Shown: positions 18,764-28,667 of the stretch, in pieces
Layout of the letters: the number at the start of each line of letters is the position of its first letter
Numbering within the stretch: position 1 is the stretch's first letter
NCBI RefSeq assembly: GCF_026341275.1
Contig: NZ_JAIFZO010000002.1
Coordinates: forward strand, 5,300,118-5,364,117
DNA length: 64,000 nucleotides
Source: Streptomyces ortus
GTDB lineage: Bacteria; Actinomycetota; Actinomycetes; Streptomycetales; Streptomycetaceae
Direction of reading: 5' to 3'
The notes under the pieces: model-generated
What the model was told of the DNA's origin: nothing
The model's input: the letters and a program-made list of their open reading frames with translations, nothing else
The model's database searches: none
Position numbers and translations under genes: made by a program

Positions 18764-20092
18764 TCACACGTACTCGGTCGCGATGACGGGCTCGCCCCGC
18801 GACAGCTGGGTCGCCGAGAGGGGCAGGTTCGCGCGGGCCCGGGCGTGCCGGTCGCGTACGACGTCCAGCGGCTCGCGGGCGACGACCTGGCCGCCCTTGA
18901 CGAGCCGCACCTGGAGCAGGCTGTCGGCGAGCTCCGCCGGGACCGGCCCCGTGCCGATCACCTCGGTCTCGGCGACCCCGTACTCGTCGAGCCGCCGCGC
19001 GGCCCACTTGCGGCCGCCGATGGACGTCTTGCCGCCCGAGGACTTCTTGGCCACCGGCAGGAGCGGAGCCTTCGGGTCCGCCGACTCGGCGCGCGCGACG
19101 ATCTTGTAGACCATCGAACACGTCGGGTGGCCGGAACCCGTCACCAGCTGCGTGCCCACCCCGTACGCGTCCACGGGCGCCGCGGCCAGCGAGGCGATCG
19201 CGTACTCGTCCAGGTCCGAGGTCACGATGATCCGGGCCTTCGTGGCGCCCAGCTCGTCCAGCTGCTGCCGTACCCGGTGCGCCACGAGCAGCAGGTCACC
19301 GGAGTCGATGCGGACGGCGCCCAGCTCGGGCCCGGCCACCTCGACGGCCAGCCGTACGGCCTCGGCGACGTCGTACGTGTCGACGAGGAGCGTGGTGCCC
19401 CGGCCCAGCGAGTCCACCTGGGCGCGGAAGGCGTCCCGCTCGGTGTCGTGCACGAGGGTGAAGGCGTGGGCGGACGTGCCGACCGTCGGAATGCCGTAGC
19501 GGAAGCCCGCGGCCAGGTCGGAGGTGGTGGTGAAGCCGCCGACGTACGCCGCGCGGGACGCCGCCACCGCGGCCAGCTCGTGGGTGCGCCGGGCGCCCAT
19601 CTCGATCAGCGGGCGCCCGCCGGCGGCCGAGGCCATCCGCGAGGCGGCTGCCGCGATGGCCGAGTCGTGGTTGAGGATGGAGAGGATCACGGTCTCCAGG
19701 AGCACGCACTCCGCGAAGGAGCCCTCGACCCGCAGGACCGGCGACCCGGCGAAGTACACCTCGCCCTCCGGGTAACCCCAGACGTCGCCGCCGAAGCGGT
19801 ACGAGGCCAGCCATTCGAGCGTCGGTTCGTCCACGACGTTCCGCTCGCGCAGGAAGCCGATGACGTCCGCGTCGAAGCGGAAGTTCTCCACCGCGTCCAG
19901 GACCCGCCCGGTTCCGGCCACGACGCCGTAGCGGCGGCCCTCGGGGAGCCGGCGGGTGAAGACCTCGAAGACCGAACGCCGGTCGGCCGTGCCGCCCTTG
20001 AGAGCGGCCTGCAGCATGGTCAGCTCGTAGTGGTCCGTGAAGAGCGCTGTCGAGGGCACATCCACCGGCAGCCCTAGGTCCGCAGTGTTCAT
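18764..20092 (-). CDS. pncB: Nicotinate phosphoribosyltransferase
   Basis: A 442-aa enzyme joining nicotinate to PRPP to form nicotinate mononucleotide. Hallmarks are the N-terminal TDHYELTMLQAAL, the central GTSAHAFTLVH, which holds the catalytic-region His, and IDSGDLLLVA for phosphoribosyl binding. The ATG at 20092 (MNTADLGLPVDV) is in the usual position relative to the TDHYELTM motif. In Mycobacterium tuberculosis the equivalent gene (Rv1330c) is likewise divergent from clpS. Confidence 0.96.
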   Translation of the reverse strand: MNTADLGLPVDVPSTALFTDHYELTMLQAALKGGTADRRSVFEVFTRRLPEGRRYGVVAGTGRVLDAVENFRFDADVIGFLRERNVVDEPTLEWLASYRFGGDVWGYPEGEVYFAGSPVLRVEGSFAECVLLETVILSILNHDSAIAAAASRMASAAGGRPLIEMGARRTHELAAVAASRAAYVGGFTTTSDLAAGFRYGIPTVGTSAHAFTLVHDTERDAFRAQVDSLGRGTTLLVDTYDVAEAVRLAVEVAGPELGAVRIDSGDLLLVAHRVRQQLDELGATKARIIVTSDLDEYAIASLAAAPVDAYGVGTQLVTGSGHPTCSMVYKIVARAESADPKAPLLPVAKKSSGGKTSIGGRKWAARRLDEYGVAETEVIGTGPVPAELADSLLQVRLVKGGQVVAREPLDVVRDRHARARANLPLSATQLSRGEPVIATEYV

Positions 20093-20213
20093 GACGGAGA
20101 TGCTACCCCTATCTCGTCACTCTGACGATTTCTAGGTTCTGTGATGTGCGGCTCCCTCGCGATGCGCACGATGTGCGGCTCCGTTTGGCCGGGCACCCGC
20201 CTGTGGTGGCAGC

Positions 20214-20531
20214 ATGGGCCGTGTGACGGCTCCCGCACCCCTAGAGACCGAGAAGACCGAGTCGGCTGAGGAGGTCTTCGCCGTAACCGAGCCCGACGTT
20301 CCCTGGGTGACCATCGTCCACAACGACCCGGTCAACCTGATGAGCTACGTGACCTATGTCTTCCAGTCGTACTTCGGGTACTCGAAGGACAAGGCCACCA
20401 AGCTGATGATGGACGTGCACCAGAAGGGCCGGGCCGTTGTCTCCAGCGGCACCCGTGAGGAGATGGAGCGCGATGTGCAGGCCATGCACGGCTACGGTCT
20501 GTGGGCCACCCTCCAGCACGACCGGAAATGA
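20214..20531 (+). CDS. clpS: ATP-dependent Clp protease adaptor ClpS
   Basis: A 105-aa N-degron adaptor that delivers substrates with destabilising N-termini to ClpC/ClpA-ClpP. The ClpS core is intact: [20 protein letters not shown] with the N-end-rule pocket Asn-Asp, then [20 protein letters not shown]. An unstructured N-terminal extension precedes it. Start is ATG 20214; GTG 20223 is possible. It is followed by the DUF2017 gene, an arrangement conserved in actinobacteria. Confidence 0.95.
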   Translation: MGRVTAPAPLETEKTESAEEVFAVTEPDVPWVTIVHNDPVNLMSYVTYVFQSYFGYSKDKATKLMMDVHQKGRAVVSSGTREEMERDVQAMHGYGLWATLQHDRK

Positions 20532-20664
20532 CGCACCCGACGGCGACCCGGCCGGACGCCGTGAGACCGGACACCGCACCACCGGACACCGCAGGACCGG
20601 CACCCGCCCGACGCCGGCGCAGTACCCGACGCCCGCGCAGTACTGGAAGTAGCGACGCAACCTG

Positions 20665-21270
20665 ATGCCAGGACACTTCGAACCGCTCCCCGGCGGCGGC
20701 GCGGCCGTCGCGCTCGACGAGGTCGAGATCTCCATCATCCGCTCCCTCGCCGTACAGCTCCTGGAGCTCATCGGGCCGGGCCCCGGCGGGGAGGTCTCCG
20801 ACGACCCGCTCGCCGAACTCTTCGCGGAGGGACCGAGCGAGCCGCCCTCGGACCCCGTGCTCAAGCGCCTCTTCCCGGACGCGTACAGCGGCCCCGACGT
20901 CGAGGCCACCTCGCCCGAGCAGGCCGAGGAGCAGCGCGCGTACTCCTCGGAGTTCCGCCGTTTCACCGAGAACGACCTGCGCGCGGGCAAGCGGGACAAC
21001 GCCCTCGTGGTGATCCGCTCCCTGGACGGCGTCGCGGCCACGGGGGAGGGGGGAGCGGTCCTGAAGCTGACGTCCGAGGAATCGAAGCAGTGGCTCAGCT
21101 GCCTCAACGACCTGCGCCTCGCGATCGGCTCCCGGCTGGACGTCGTCGACGAGGAGGACACGGACCTCCTCTACCGGCTCCCCGACGAGGACCCGCGCAA
21201 GCCGATGGTGATGGCGTACCTCTGGCTCGGCGGGCTGCAGGAGACGTTGGTCGAGACCTTGATGCCATGA
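20665..21270 (+). CDS. DUF2017 family protein
   Basis: A 201-aa acidic cytoplasmic protein of the DUF2017 family (Rv1332-like), almost always found next to clpS in actinobacteria. It has mainly helical character, with the conserved EVEISIIRSLAVQLLELIG at the N-terminus and KPMVMAYLWLGGLQETLVE at the C-terminus. The role is unknown. The 133 nt between clpS and this gene are a Pro/Thr-codon-like low-complexity stretch without a credible frame. A 10-bp terminator follows. Confidence 0.88.
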   Translation: MPGHFEPLPGGGAAVALDEVEISIIRSLAVQLLELIGPGPGGEVSDDPLAELFAEGPSEPPSDPVLKRLFPDAYSGPDVEATSPEQAEEQRAYSSEFRRFTENDLRAGKRDNALVVIRSLDGVAATGEGGAVLKLTSEESKQWLSCLNDLRLAIGSRLDVVDEEDTDLLYRLPDEDPRKPMVMAYLWLGGLQETLVETLMP

Positions 21271-21343
21271 CGCGGAACCGTCGATGACGGAGCCTCGCAT
21301 GTTCGCTCAGCGGACGCTCAAATCCGGATAACGATCACATCAC

Positions 21344-21372
21344 CACCCGGGCCTGCAATGGGGGCCCGGGTG
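21344..21372 (+). terminator. Terminator after DUF2017
   Basis: Perfect 10-bp stem CACCCGGGCC / GGCCCGGGTG (21344-21353, 21363-21372) with a 9-nt loop. Confidence 0.8.
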
Positions 21373-21499
21373 TCGTATGTCCGCTTCTTCTTGTGGCATG
21401 CGCTACAAGCGGCGCCGATGACGGGTGTCGCGGCCGTGATAAATCTTCACGATCGCTCGGCGGGACACCACCCATCGTCCTGCCGGGTGCGCCACTGAT

Positions 21500-21619
21500 C
21501 CGGCAACAGCCGGCCAGGCACGCACGGCCTCGGGGAGGCCGTGCGGCGGGCTCGGGGAGCCCGCTCGACTCCAGTAATCCGGGGGGATTCGGACACCGGA
21601 CCGGAGCCGACGAAGGCTC
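21500..21619 (+). promoter_or_regulatory. Multi-hairpin structured leader before the amino acid permease
   Basis: Five small hairpins follow each other: 21500-21513 (CCGGC, loop AACA), 21521-21545 (10 bp, loop CGGGG), 21546-21564 (7 bp, loop CGGGG), 21576-21589 (AATCC, loop GGGG) and 21604-21619 (GAGCC, loop GACGAA). Hairpins two and three share the same TCGGGGA apex. I do not recognise a named riboswitch. Confidence 0.5.
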
Positions 21620-21627
21620 GGACCGGC

Positions 21628-23109
21628 ATGGAGAAAGGCGCATCAGACATGACCTCGGTGCAGGTCGGTAAGCACGACGACGAGCGGGGCGGCAACGGCG
21701 CCGCCGACGGCGACGCCCCCGAAGAGGGCTACGAACGCGGGCTCGGCAGCCGTCAGGTCCAGATGATCGCGATCGGCGGCGCCATCGGCGTCGGCCTCTT
21801 CCTGGGAGCCGGGGCGAACATCGCCAAGGCGGGCCCCAGCCTCATCCTCATGTACGCCCTCGCGGGCGTCATCATCTTCTTCATCATGCGGGCCCTGGGA
21901 GAGCTGCTGCTCTACCGCCCGGTCTCGGGCTCCTTCGCGGAGTACTCCCGGGAGTTCCTCGGCCCGTTCTTCGGCTACTTCACCGGCTGGACGTACTGGC
22001 TGATGTGGGTCGTCACCGGCATGGCGGAACTCACCGCCGCCGCGATCTACGTCCACTACTGGTTCCCGCAGATCCCGCAGTGGGTCACGGCCCTGGCCTT
22101 CCTGGTCCTGCTCTTCGTGGCCAACCTGATCTCCGTCAAGCTCTTCGGCGAGATCGAGTTCTGGTTCTCGATGGTCAAGGTCACCGCGCTCATCGGCATG
22201 ATCGTGATCGGCCTCGGCGTGCTCACCTTCGGCTTCAGTTCCGCGGGCGACACCGCCGACGTGTCCAACCTCTGGGCCTTCGACGGCTTCTTCCCCAAGG
22301 GCATCGGCTCGTCCCTGATGACCCTCCAGGGCGTGATGTTCGCCTACCTGGCCGTCGAACTCGTCGGCGTCACCGCGGGCGAGTCCGAGAACCCGGAGAA
22401 GACCCTCCCCAAGGCCATCAACACACTGCCCTGGCGCATCGCCCTCTTCTACGTCGGCGCGCTCACGGTCATCCTCTGCGTCGTGAAGTGGACGGAGTTC
22501 GCGCCGGGCGTGAGCCCCTTCGTCGCCGCCTTCGCGAAGATCGGCATCCCGGCGGGCGCCGGCATCGTCAACTTCGTCGTGCTGACGGCGGCCCTGTCCT
22601 CCTGCAACTCCGGCATGTACTCCACGGGCCGCATGCTGCGCACCCTGGCGGACAACGGCGAGGCCCCGAGGATCTTCAACAAGCTGTCCAGCACCAGGAC
22701 GCCCGCGTTCGGCATCACCGTCTCCGTCCTCTGCATGGGCATCGGCGTGATCCTGAACTACGTCGTCCCGGAGAAGGCCTTCGGCTACGTCGTCTCGGTG
22801 GCCACCGCGGCCGGCATCTGGACCTGGCTCATGATCCTCATCAGCCACATCCGCTACCGGCGGGCCGTCGACGCGGGCCGCCTGCCCGCCTCGCCGTTCC
22901 CGGCGCCCGGCGGCTCGAAGTTCAGCTGGGTCGCGGTCGCGTTCCTGCTCTTCGTCACCTGCCTCATCGCGTACGACGCCGACTCCCGCGTCTGCCTGTA
23001 CGTGATGGCCGGCTGGGCCGCCGCGCTGGGCATCGGCTGGGCCGTGCTGAAGTCGCGGAACCCCGAGGTCACCGAGCGCCGCGAGCCGGAGTTCGCGAAG
23101 GCCGACTGA
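21628..23109 (+). CDS. Amino acid permease (APC family, CycA/GabP/AnsP-like)
   Basis: A 493-aa, 12-span secondary transporter. The APC signature lies in the first span (QMIAIGGAIGVGLFLGAGANI), and the second region reads ALGELLLYRPVSGSFAEYSR, typical of the gamma-aminobutyrate/D-serine/asparagine permease group. The exact substrate cannot be read. The start may be ATG 21628 or ATG 21649; the latter has GGAGAAAGG upstream. The upstream leader is strongly structured. Confidence 0.92.
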   Translation: MEKGASDMTSVQVGKHDDERGGNGAADGDAPEEGYERGLGSRQVQMIAIGGAIGVGLFLGAGANIAKAGPSLILMYALAGVIIFFIMRALGELLLYRPVSGSFAEYSREFLGPFFGYFTGWTYWLMWVVTGMAELTAAAIYVHYWFPQIPQWVTALAFLVLLFVANLISVKLFGEIEFWFSMVKVTALIGMIVIGLGVLTFGFSSAGDTADVSNLWAFDGFFPKGIGSSLMTLQGVMFAYLAVELVGVTAGESENPEKTLPKAINTLPWRIALFYVGALTVILCVVKWTEFAPGVSPFVAAFAKIGIPAGAGIVNFVVLTAALSSCNSGMYSTGRMLRTLADNGEAPRIFNKLSSTRTPAFGITVSVLCMGIGVILNYVVPEKAFGYVVSVATAAGIWTWLMILISHIRYRRAVDAGRLPASPFPAPGGSKFSWVAVAFLLFVTCLIAYDADSRVCLYVMAGWAAALGIGWAVLKSRNPEVTERREPEFAKAD

Positions 23110-23229
23110 CGAGGCCCCGCCGGTCCCGATCCGGTCCCGCTCCGTCGGTCCTGCTTCGGTTCCGCCCCGTCGGTCCGGCCCCGAGCCCGCTCCGCCCCGG
23201 CGGCGCGGCCTTCGGCGCCCAGCATGTGG

Positions 23230-23262
23230 GCAGCCCCGTACCACTCTGCGGTACGGGGCTGC
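23230..23262 (+). terminator. Terminator between permease and JAMM protease genes
   Basis: Perfect 13-bp stem GCAGCCCCGTACC / GGTACGGGGCTGC (23230-23242, 23250-23262), loop of 7 nt. It isolates the sulfur genes from the permease. Confidence 0.8.
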
Positions 23263-23270
23263 CGTCTGCC

Positions 23271-23276
23271 TATCCT
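23271..23276 (+). promoter_or_regulatory. -10 element TATCCT for the JAMM protease gene
   Basis: TATCCT ends 6 nt before ATG 23283, immediately after the terminator, which suggests a leaderless transcript. Confidence 0.45.
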
Positions 23277-23282
23277 GGCCCC

Positions 23283-23705
23283 ATGCTGACCATCACCCAG
23301 GCCCTCGTCGACCAGATCGTCGCGCACGCGCGCCAGGACCATCCCGACGAGGCGTGCGGCGTGATCGCGGGCCCGGAGGGCACCGGCCGTCCCGAGCGCT
23401 TCGTCCCCATGCTGAACGCGGCGATGTCACCCACGTTCTACGAGTTCGACTCGGGGGACCTGCTCAAGCTGTACCGCGAGATGGACGACAACGACGAGGA
23501 ACCGGTCGTCGTCTACCACTCCCACACGTCCACCGAGGCCCACCCCTCCCGTACGGACATCTCCCTCGCGAGCGAGCCGAACGCCCACTACGTCCTCGTC
23601 TCGACCGCCGACACCGACGGGCTCGGGGACTTCCAGTTCCGCTCGTTCCGGATCGTGGGCGGCGAGGTCACGGAGGAGGAGGTCACGGTGGTGGAGGCCT
23701 ACTGA
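23283..23705 (+). CDS. mec: JAMM/MPN-domain metalloprotease (Mec-like)
   Basis: A 140-aa M67 zinc peptidase. The JAMM motif is complete: His79 and His81 in YHSHTSTEAHPSRTD, with Ser89 and Asp92, and upstream Glu23 in PDEACG. In Mycobacterium tuberculosis the homologue Mec (Rv1334) releases cysteine from the CysO-cysteine adduct and lies next to cysO and cysM, as here. In other bacteria related enzymes trim C-terminal residues from sulfur carriers. The carrier encoded 370 nt downstream ends in GGMV, so either activity could be relevant. Confidence 0.9.
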   Translation: MLTITQALVDQIVAHARQDHPDEACGVIAGPEGTGRPERFVPMLNAAMSPTFYEFDSGDLLKLYREMDDNDEEPVVVYHSHTSTEAHPSRTDISLASEPNAHYVLVSTADTDGLGDFQFRSFRIVGGEVTEEEVTVVEAY

Positions 23706-23792
23706 GGCCGGCGGATTCAGCCGTATCCCATACTTCGGTCAGAATTCATCCACTATCTGAGATCACATTCCGGGACCCGGACCGGGAATCGA

Positions 23793-23798
23793 TACGAT
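23793..23798 (+). promoter_or_regulatory. -10 element TACGAT before the leader peptide
   Basis: TACGAT ends 6 nt before ATG 23805, which places the likely transcription start on the A of the start codon. Confidence 0.5.
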
Positions 23799-23804
23799 GA
23801 GCCC

Positions 23805-23906
23805 ATGGTTTCCCACGACGTGAGCGACAAGACGCCGGGCATGCTGCTCGTGGCGCGGCTGCACGTCGACCTGTGCCGGCTGCAGAGCGCCATCTGTACG
23901 CGCTGA
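23805..23906 (+). CDS. Putative cysteine-responsive leader peptide (33 aa)
   Basis: A small frame beginning MVSHDVSDK and ending VARLHVDLCRLQSAICTR, with cysteines at positions 24 and 31. Streptomyces leader peptides with a similar HVDL..R..SA.C ending are found upstream of sulfur-assimilation genes, and Cys-rich leaderless peptides act as attenuators in mycobacteria. The -10 sequence directly before the ATG suggests a leaderless mRNA. About 170 nt separate it from cysO and contain a GGCC-rich hairpin (near 23937-23954) that could be the attenuator. An internal ATG at 23841 would give a 21-aa version. Confidence 0.65.
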   Translation: MVSHDVSDKTPGMLLVARLHVDLCRLQSAICTR

Positions 23907-24077
23907 ACCCTGCCGCCGCACGGCCGTGAGAGCCACGGCCGCGCGAGGCCGCGGTGGCATCCCCCGCCCTCCGGGCGCACTCCCCGCATCCCATCCCTGC
24001 CGCACCGCCTCGCGCACGCACTCCACCCAGGCCCGAATCGCCTTCCGACTTCCGCTTTCCGACAGGAGCACGCAACC

Positions 24078-24356
24078 ATGGCCATCGAGGTCCGCATCCC
24101 CACCATCCTCCGCACCTACACCGACGGCCAGAAGGCGGTCGAGGGCGGCGGGGAGACCCTTGCCGCGCTCTTCGCCGACCTCGAAAGCCGCCACACGGGC
24201 ATCCAGGCCCGCATCGTGGACGGGGGCGAACTGCGCCGCTTCGTGAACGTGTACCTGAACGACGAGGACGTCCGCTTCCTCGACGGCATCAACACCAAGC
24301 TCACCGACGGCGACAGCGTCACCATCCTGCCGGCCGTCGCCGGCGGCATGGTCTGA
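24078..24356 (+). CDS. cysO: Ubiquitin-like sulfur carrier protein (CysO/ThiS/MoaD family)
   Basis: A 92-aa beta-grasp sulfur carrier. In Mycobacterium tuberculosis CysO accepts sulfur as a C-terminal thiocarboxylate and CysM transfers it to O-phosphoserine. The conserved end ILPAVAGG is present, but two residues, Met-Val, follow the Gly-Gly. The carrier would need trimming before adenylation, as known for QbsE-type carriers processed by JAMM proteases. ATG at 24078 has GACAGGAG upstream. It is 25 nt from cysM, in the same operon. Confidence 0.92.
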   Translation: MAIEVRIPTILRTYTDGQKAVEGGGETLAALFADLESRHTGIQARIVDGGELRRFVNVYLNDEDVRFLDGINTKLTDGDSVTILPAVAGGMV

Positions 24357-24375
24357 CCGGGCTGCCGGGCTCTGA

Positions 24376-25332
<957 letters not shown>

Positions 25333-25363
25333 CCCTGCCTCCCCTGTCGCGCTGCGCGCTCCC

Positions 25364-25404
25364 GCGCGGTTCCCGCGCCCTGTTAGGGGCGCGGGGAACC
25401 GCGC
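25364..25404 (+). terminator. Terminator after cysM, built from inverted dispersed-repeat sequence
   Basis: Stem of 17-18 bp (25364-25380 with 25387-25404) with one bulge; the arms resemble the GCGCGGTTCC..GCGCCC form of the dispersed intergenic repeat. Confidence 0.75.
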
Positions 25405-25478
25405 ACGGCAAGGGTTCCGGGGCGCAGCCCCTAGTCGGTGACGGGAACGGGTAGGGGCGGCGGGGGCGAGGAAGCGCC

Positions 25479-25982
25479 CTAACCGACCAGGTGGCGGACC
25501 TGCTCCCAGACCCGCGCGTCCACCTCCCCGACCCGCCGCCGGAACTCCCGTACCGGCACCCCCCGCAGCTCACCCGTCTCCAGGAAACTCTCGCGCCCCC
25601 GCGCGTCCCCCACCGACCCCGCGGGCAGCGCGATGACGCCGCCCCGCCCGTCGTCGTGGTACTTCGTCGTGATCTTCGCGACCACGGCCTTGCGCCCCCG
25701 CACCGACAGGACCAGGCAGGGCCGGTCCTTCGCCCCAGGCCCGTCCTCGAACGGCACGTTCGCCCACCAGATCTCGGCCGGCCGGGGCCCTGCCGAGCGC
25801 CGGCCTTCGTCGGCCCGCCCTGGCGGTCGCCGAGTGGGACCCTCCGCGGGCCGCTGCCCCGGACGCCGCGCGGGACGCCGCCGAGCGGACGGCTTGCGCC
25901 CCCGCCCGTACCCGTCCACGAACGTCGCCACGGCCGCGAGCAGCACCACGGCCGCCAGCGCGAGCCACCACGACATGTTCAT
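25479..25982 (-). CDS. Membrane-anchored PemK/MazF-like protein
   Basis: A 167-aa protein with an N-terminal membrane span (NMSWWLALAAVVLLAAVATFV), an Arg/Pro-rich linker and a C-terminal PemK/MazF-like fold (EIWWANVPFEDGPGAKDRPCLVLS, then VVAKITTKYHDD). MazF-type proteins are endoribonucleases, but this one lacks an adjacent antitoxin gene and is anchored to the membrane. A housekeeping or non-toxic role is therefore as likely. It is encoded opposite to cysM and downstream genes. Start ATG at 25982 (or 25976). Confidence 0.75.
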   Translation of the reverse strand: MNMSWWLALAAVVLLAAVATFVDGYGRGRKPSARRRPARRPGQRPAEGPTRRPPGRADEGRRSAGPRPAEIWWANVPFEDGPGAKDRPCLVLSVRGRKAVVAKITTKYHDDGRGGVIALPAGSVGDARGRESFLETGELRGVPVREFRRRVGEVDARVWEQVRHLVG

Positions 25983-26173
25983 GCGTACGACGGTACCCGG
26001 CACGCCCGAACCCACGCCCGCGCGCCCCCGAACCGGTGACACCGCAGGTGAGTTCCCCCACAACGGCCCTCGACAAAGGAGCGACCCGCCCTTTCGCGCC
26101 TTACGCTCGACGGACCGTAAGACCCCTGTCACGACCCCCGTCTTCACTCCCCGCCCGCGGAGGTTTCCGCTCT

Positions 26174-26926
26174 ATGAAGCTCACCGTCGTCGGCTGCTCG
26201 GGGTCGTTCCCGTCCGCGGAATCGGCCTGTTCGAGCTACCTCGTCGAGGCCGACGGCTTCCGGCTGCTTCTCGACATGGGCAACGGTGCCCTTGGCGAGC
26301 TGCAGCGCCACTGCGGTCTCTACGACCTCGATGCGATCTTCCTCAGCCACCTGCACGCCGACCACTGCATCGACATGTGCGCGTACTTCGTCGCGCGCTA
26401 CTACCGCCATGAGGGCGGTCGCTGCGATCCGATCCCGGTCTACGGACCCGAGGGCACGGAGCAGCGCCTGACCACCGCGTACGCGGACACCCCCTCCGCC
26501 TCCTCCATGAGCGAGGTCTTCGACTTCCACACGGTCAAGCCGGGTTCCTTCGAGGTCGGCCCCTTCTCGGTGCACACCGAGAAGGTCAGCCACCCCGTGG
26601 AGGCGTACGGCATCCGCGTGGAGCACGGCGGGCGGTCGCTGACCTACTCCGGGGACACGGGTGTGTGCGACACGCTCGACGAACTGGCCCGGGACACGGA
26701 CCTGTTCCTCTGCGAGGCCGCGTTCACGCACGGCAAGGAGAGCATCCCGGACCTGCACCTCAACGGCCGCGAGGCCGGCGAGACCGCGGCCAGGGCCGGG
26801 GCGCGCCGCCTCGTCCTCACCCACATCCCCCCGTGGACGGACCCCCAGGCGAACCTGGACCACGCCCGCGAGGTCTTCCCCGGCCCGGTCGAACTGGCGG
26901 TGCCGCGCACCACGTACGACATCTGA
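26174..26926 (+). CDS. Metallo-beta-lactamase-fold hydrolase (Rv1339/CpdA-like)
   Basis: A 250-aa binuclear zinc hydrolase. Metal ligands are visible in SHLHADHCID (His59, His61, Asp63, His64), VSHPVEAYG, YSGDTGVCD and LTHIPPW. It corresponds to mycobacterial Rv1339, reported as an atypical class II cAMP phosphodiesterase, and occupies the same syntenic slot between cysM and rph. ATG at 26174 has GGAGG 10 nt upstream. Substrate identity here is inferred. Confidence 0.87.
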   Translation: MKLTVVGCSGSFPSAESACSSYLVEADGFRLLLDMGNGALGELQRHCGLYDLDAIFLSHLHADHCIDMCAYFVARYYRHEGGRCDPIPVYGPEGTEQRLTTAYADTPSASSMSEVFDFHTVKPGSFEVGPFSVHTEKVSHPVEAYGIRVEHGGRSLTYSGDTGVCDTLDELARDTDLFLCEAAFTHGKESIPDLHLNGREAGETAARAGARRLVLTHIPPWTDPQANLDHAREVFPGPVELAVPRTTYDI

Positions 26927-26969
26927 GGCCTCGGCCACGACGGGGGTTCCCGCCCCGCCCCGTGAACGC

Positions 26970-27007
26970 GGAATTCCCGGACTGCCCGCGGGCGGTCCGG
27001 GAATTCC
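26970..27007. terminator. Bidirectional terminator between convergent genes
   Basis: Perfect 13-bp outer stem GGAATTCCCGGAC / GTCCGGGAATTCC (26970-26982, 26995-27007), with a self-complementary centre. It serves the MBL-fold gene and the PTS gene, which converge here. Confidence 0.85.
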
Positions 27008-27031
27008 TTGACGTCGAGGAGGGCCTCGGGG

Positions 27032-28294
<1,263 letters not shown>

Positions 28295-28407
28295 AACTTC
28301 CTCCTGGGTGTCCCCCCGGCCGTGTCGGGCCGGGGGAGGGCAGAGCGCCGCCGGCGGACAGGGAAAAGGGAGACGGCAGCGTCTTCGGGGAACGCGGTCG
28401 ATGACCA

Positions 28408-28423
28408 CGTGGTCTACACCACT
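28408..28423. promoter_or_regulatory. dre-like DasR operator (nagE, site 1)
   Basis: CGTGGTCTACACCACT, close to the DasR consensus A(C/G)TGGTCTAGACCA(C/G)T. Confidence 0.8.
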
Positions 28424-28424
28424 C

Positions 28425-28440
28425 AGTGGTGTAGACCTGT
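28425..28440. promoter_or_regulatory. dre-like DasR operator (nagE, site 2)
   Basis: AGTGGTGTAGACCTGT, adjacent to site 1 with centres 17 bp apart, giving a tandem operator. Confidence 0.75.
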
Positions 28441-28544
28441 TGTAGCACGGTGAAGGTGAGATAAGGAACCCGCCGGTTTCATGGCCCCGGCCATAGCGGG
28501 AGGGAACGCTCAGATCGTTATGAACGCGGCGTCCGTGCGCGCCG

Positions 28545-28577
28545 AAGGGCCCCCGGACCGGTCGTCCGGGGGCCCTT
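28545..28577 (-). terminator. Terminator downstream of the second nagE
   Basis: Perfect 14-bp stem AAGGGCCCCCGGAC / GTCCGGGGGCCCTT with a 5-nt loop (28545-28558, 28564-28577). It separates the two nagE genes. The 373-nt gap also contains a GTGCTTGTGCTGGTGC-like low-complexity run at 28632-28675. Confidence 0.85.
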
Positions 28578-28667
28578 CGCGGAGCGGAACGCGGGCCTCC
28601 CGCCCGCACGCCTGTGCGTCCACCTCAAGGCCTGCGCCTGTGCTTGTGCTGGTGCTTGTGCCTACGC

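Noticed and set aside
25479-26173. A complete toxin-antitoxin pair around the MazF-like gene
   Set aside because: No small antitoxin frame with a ribosome-binding site lies next to it; neighbours are cysM and the MBL hydrolase.
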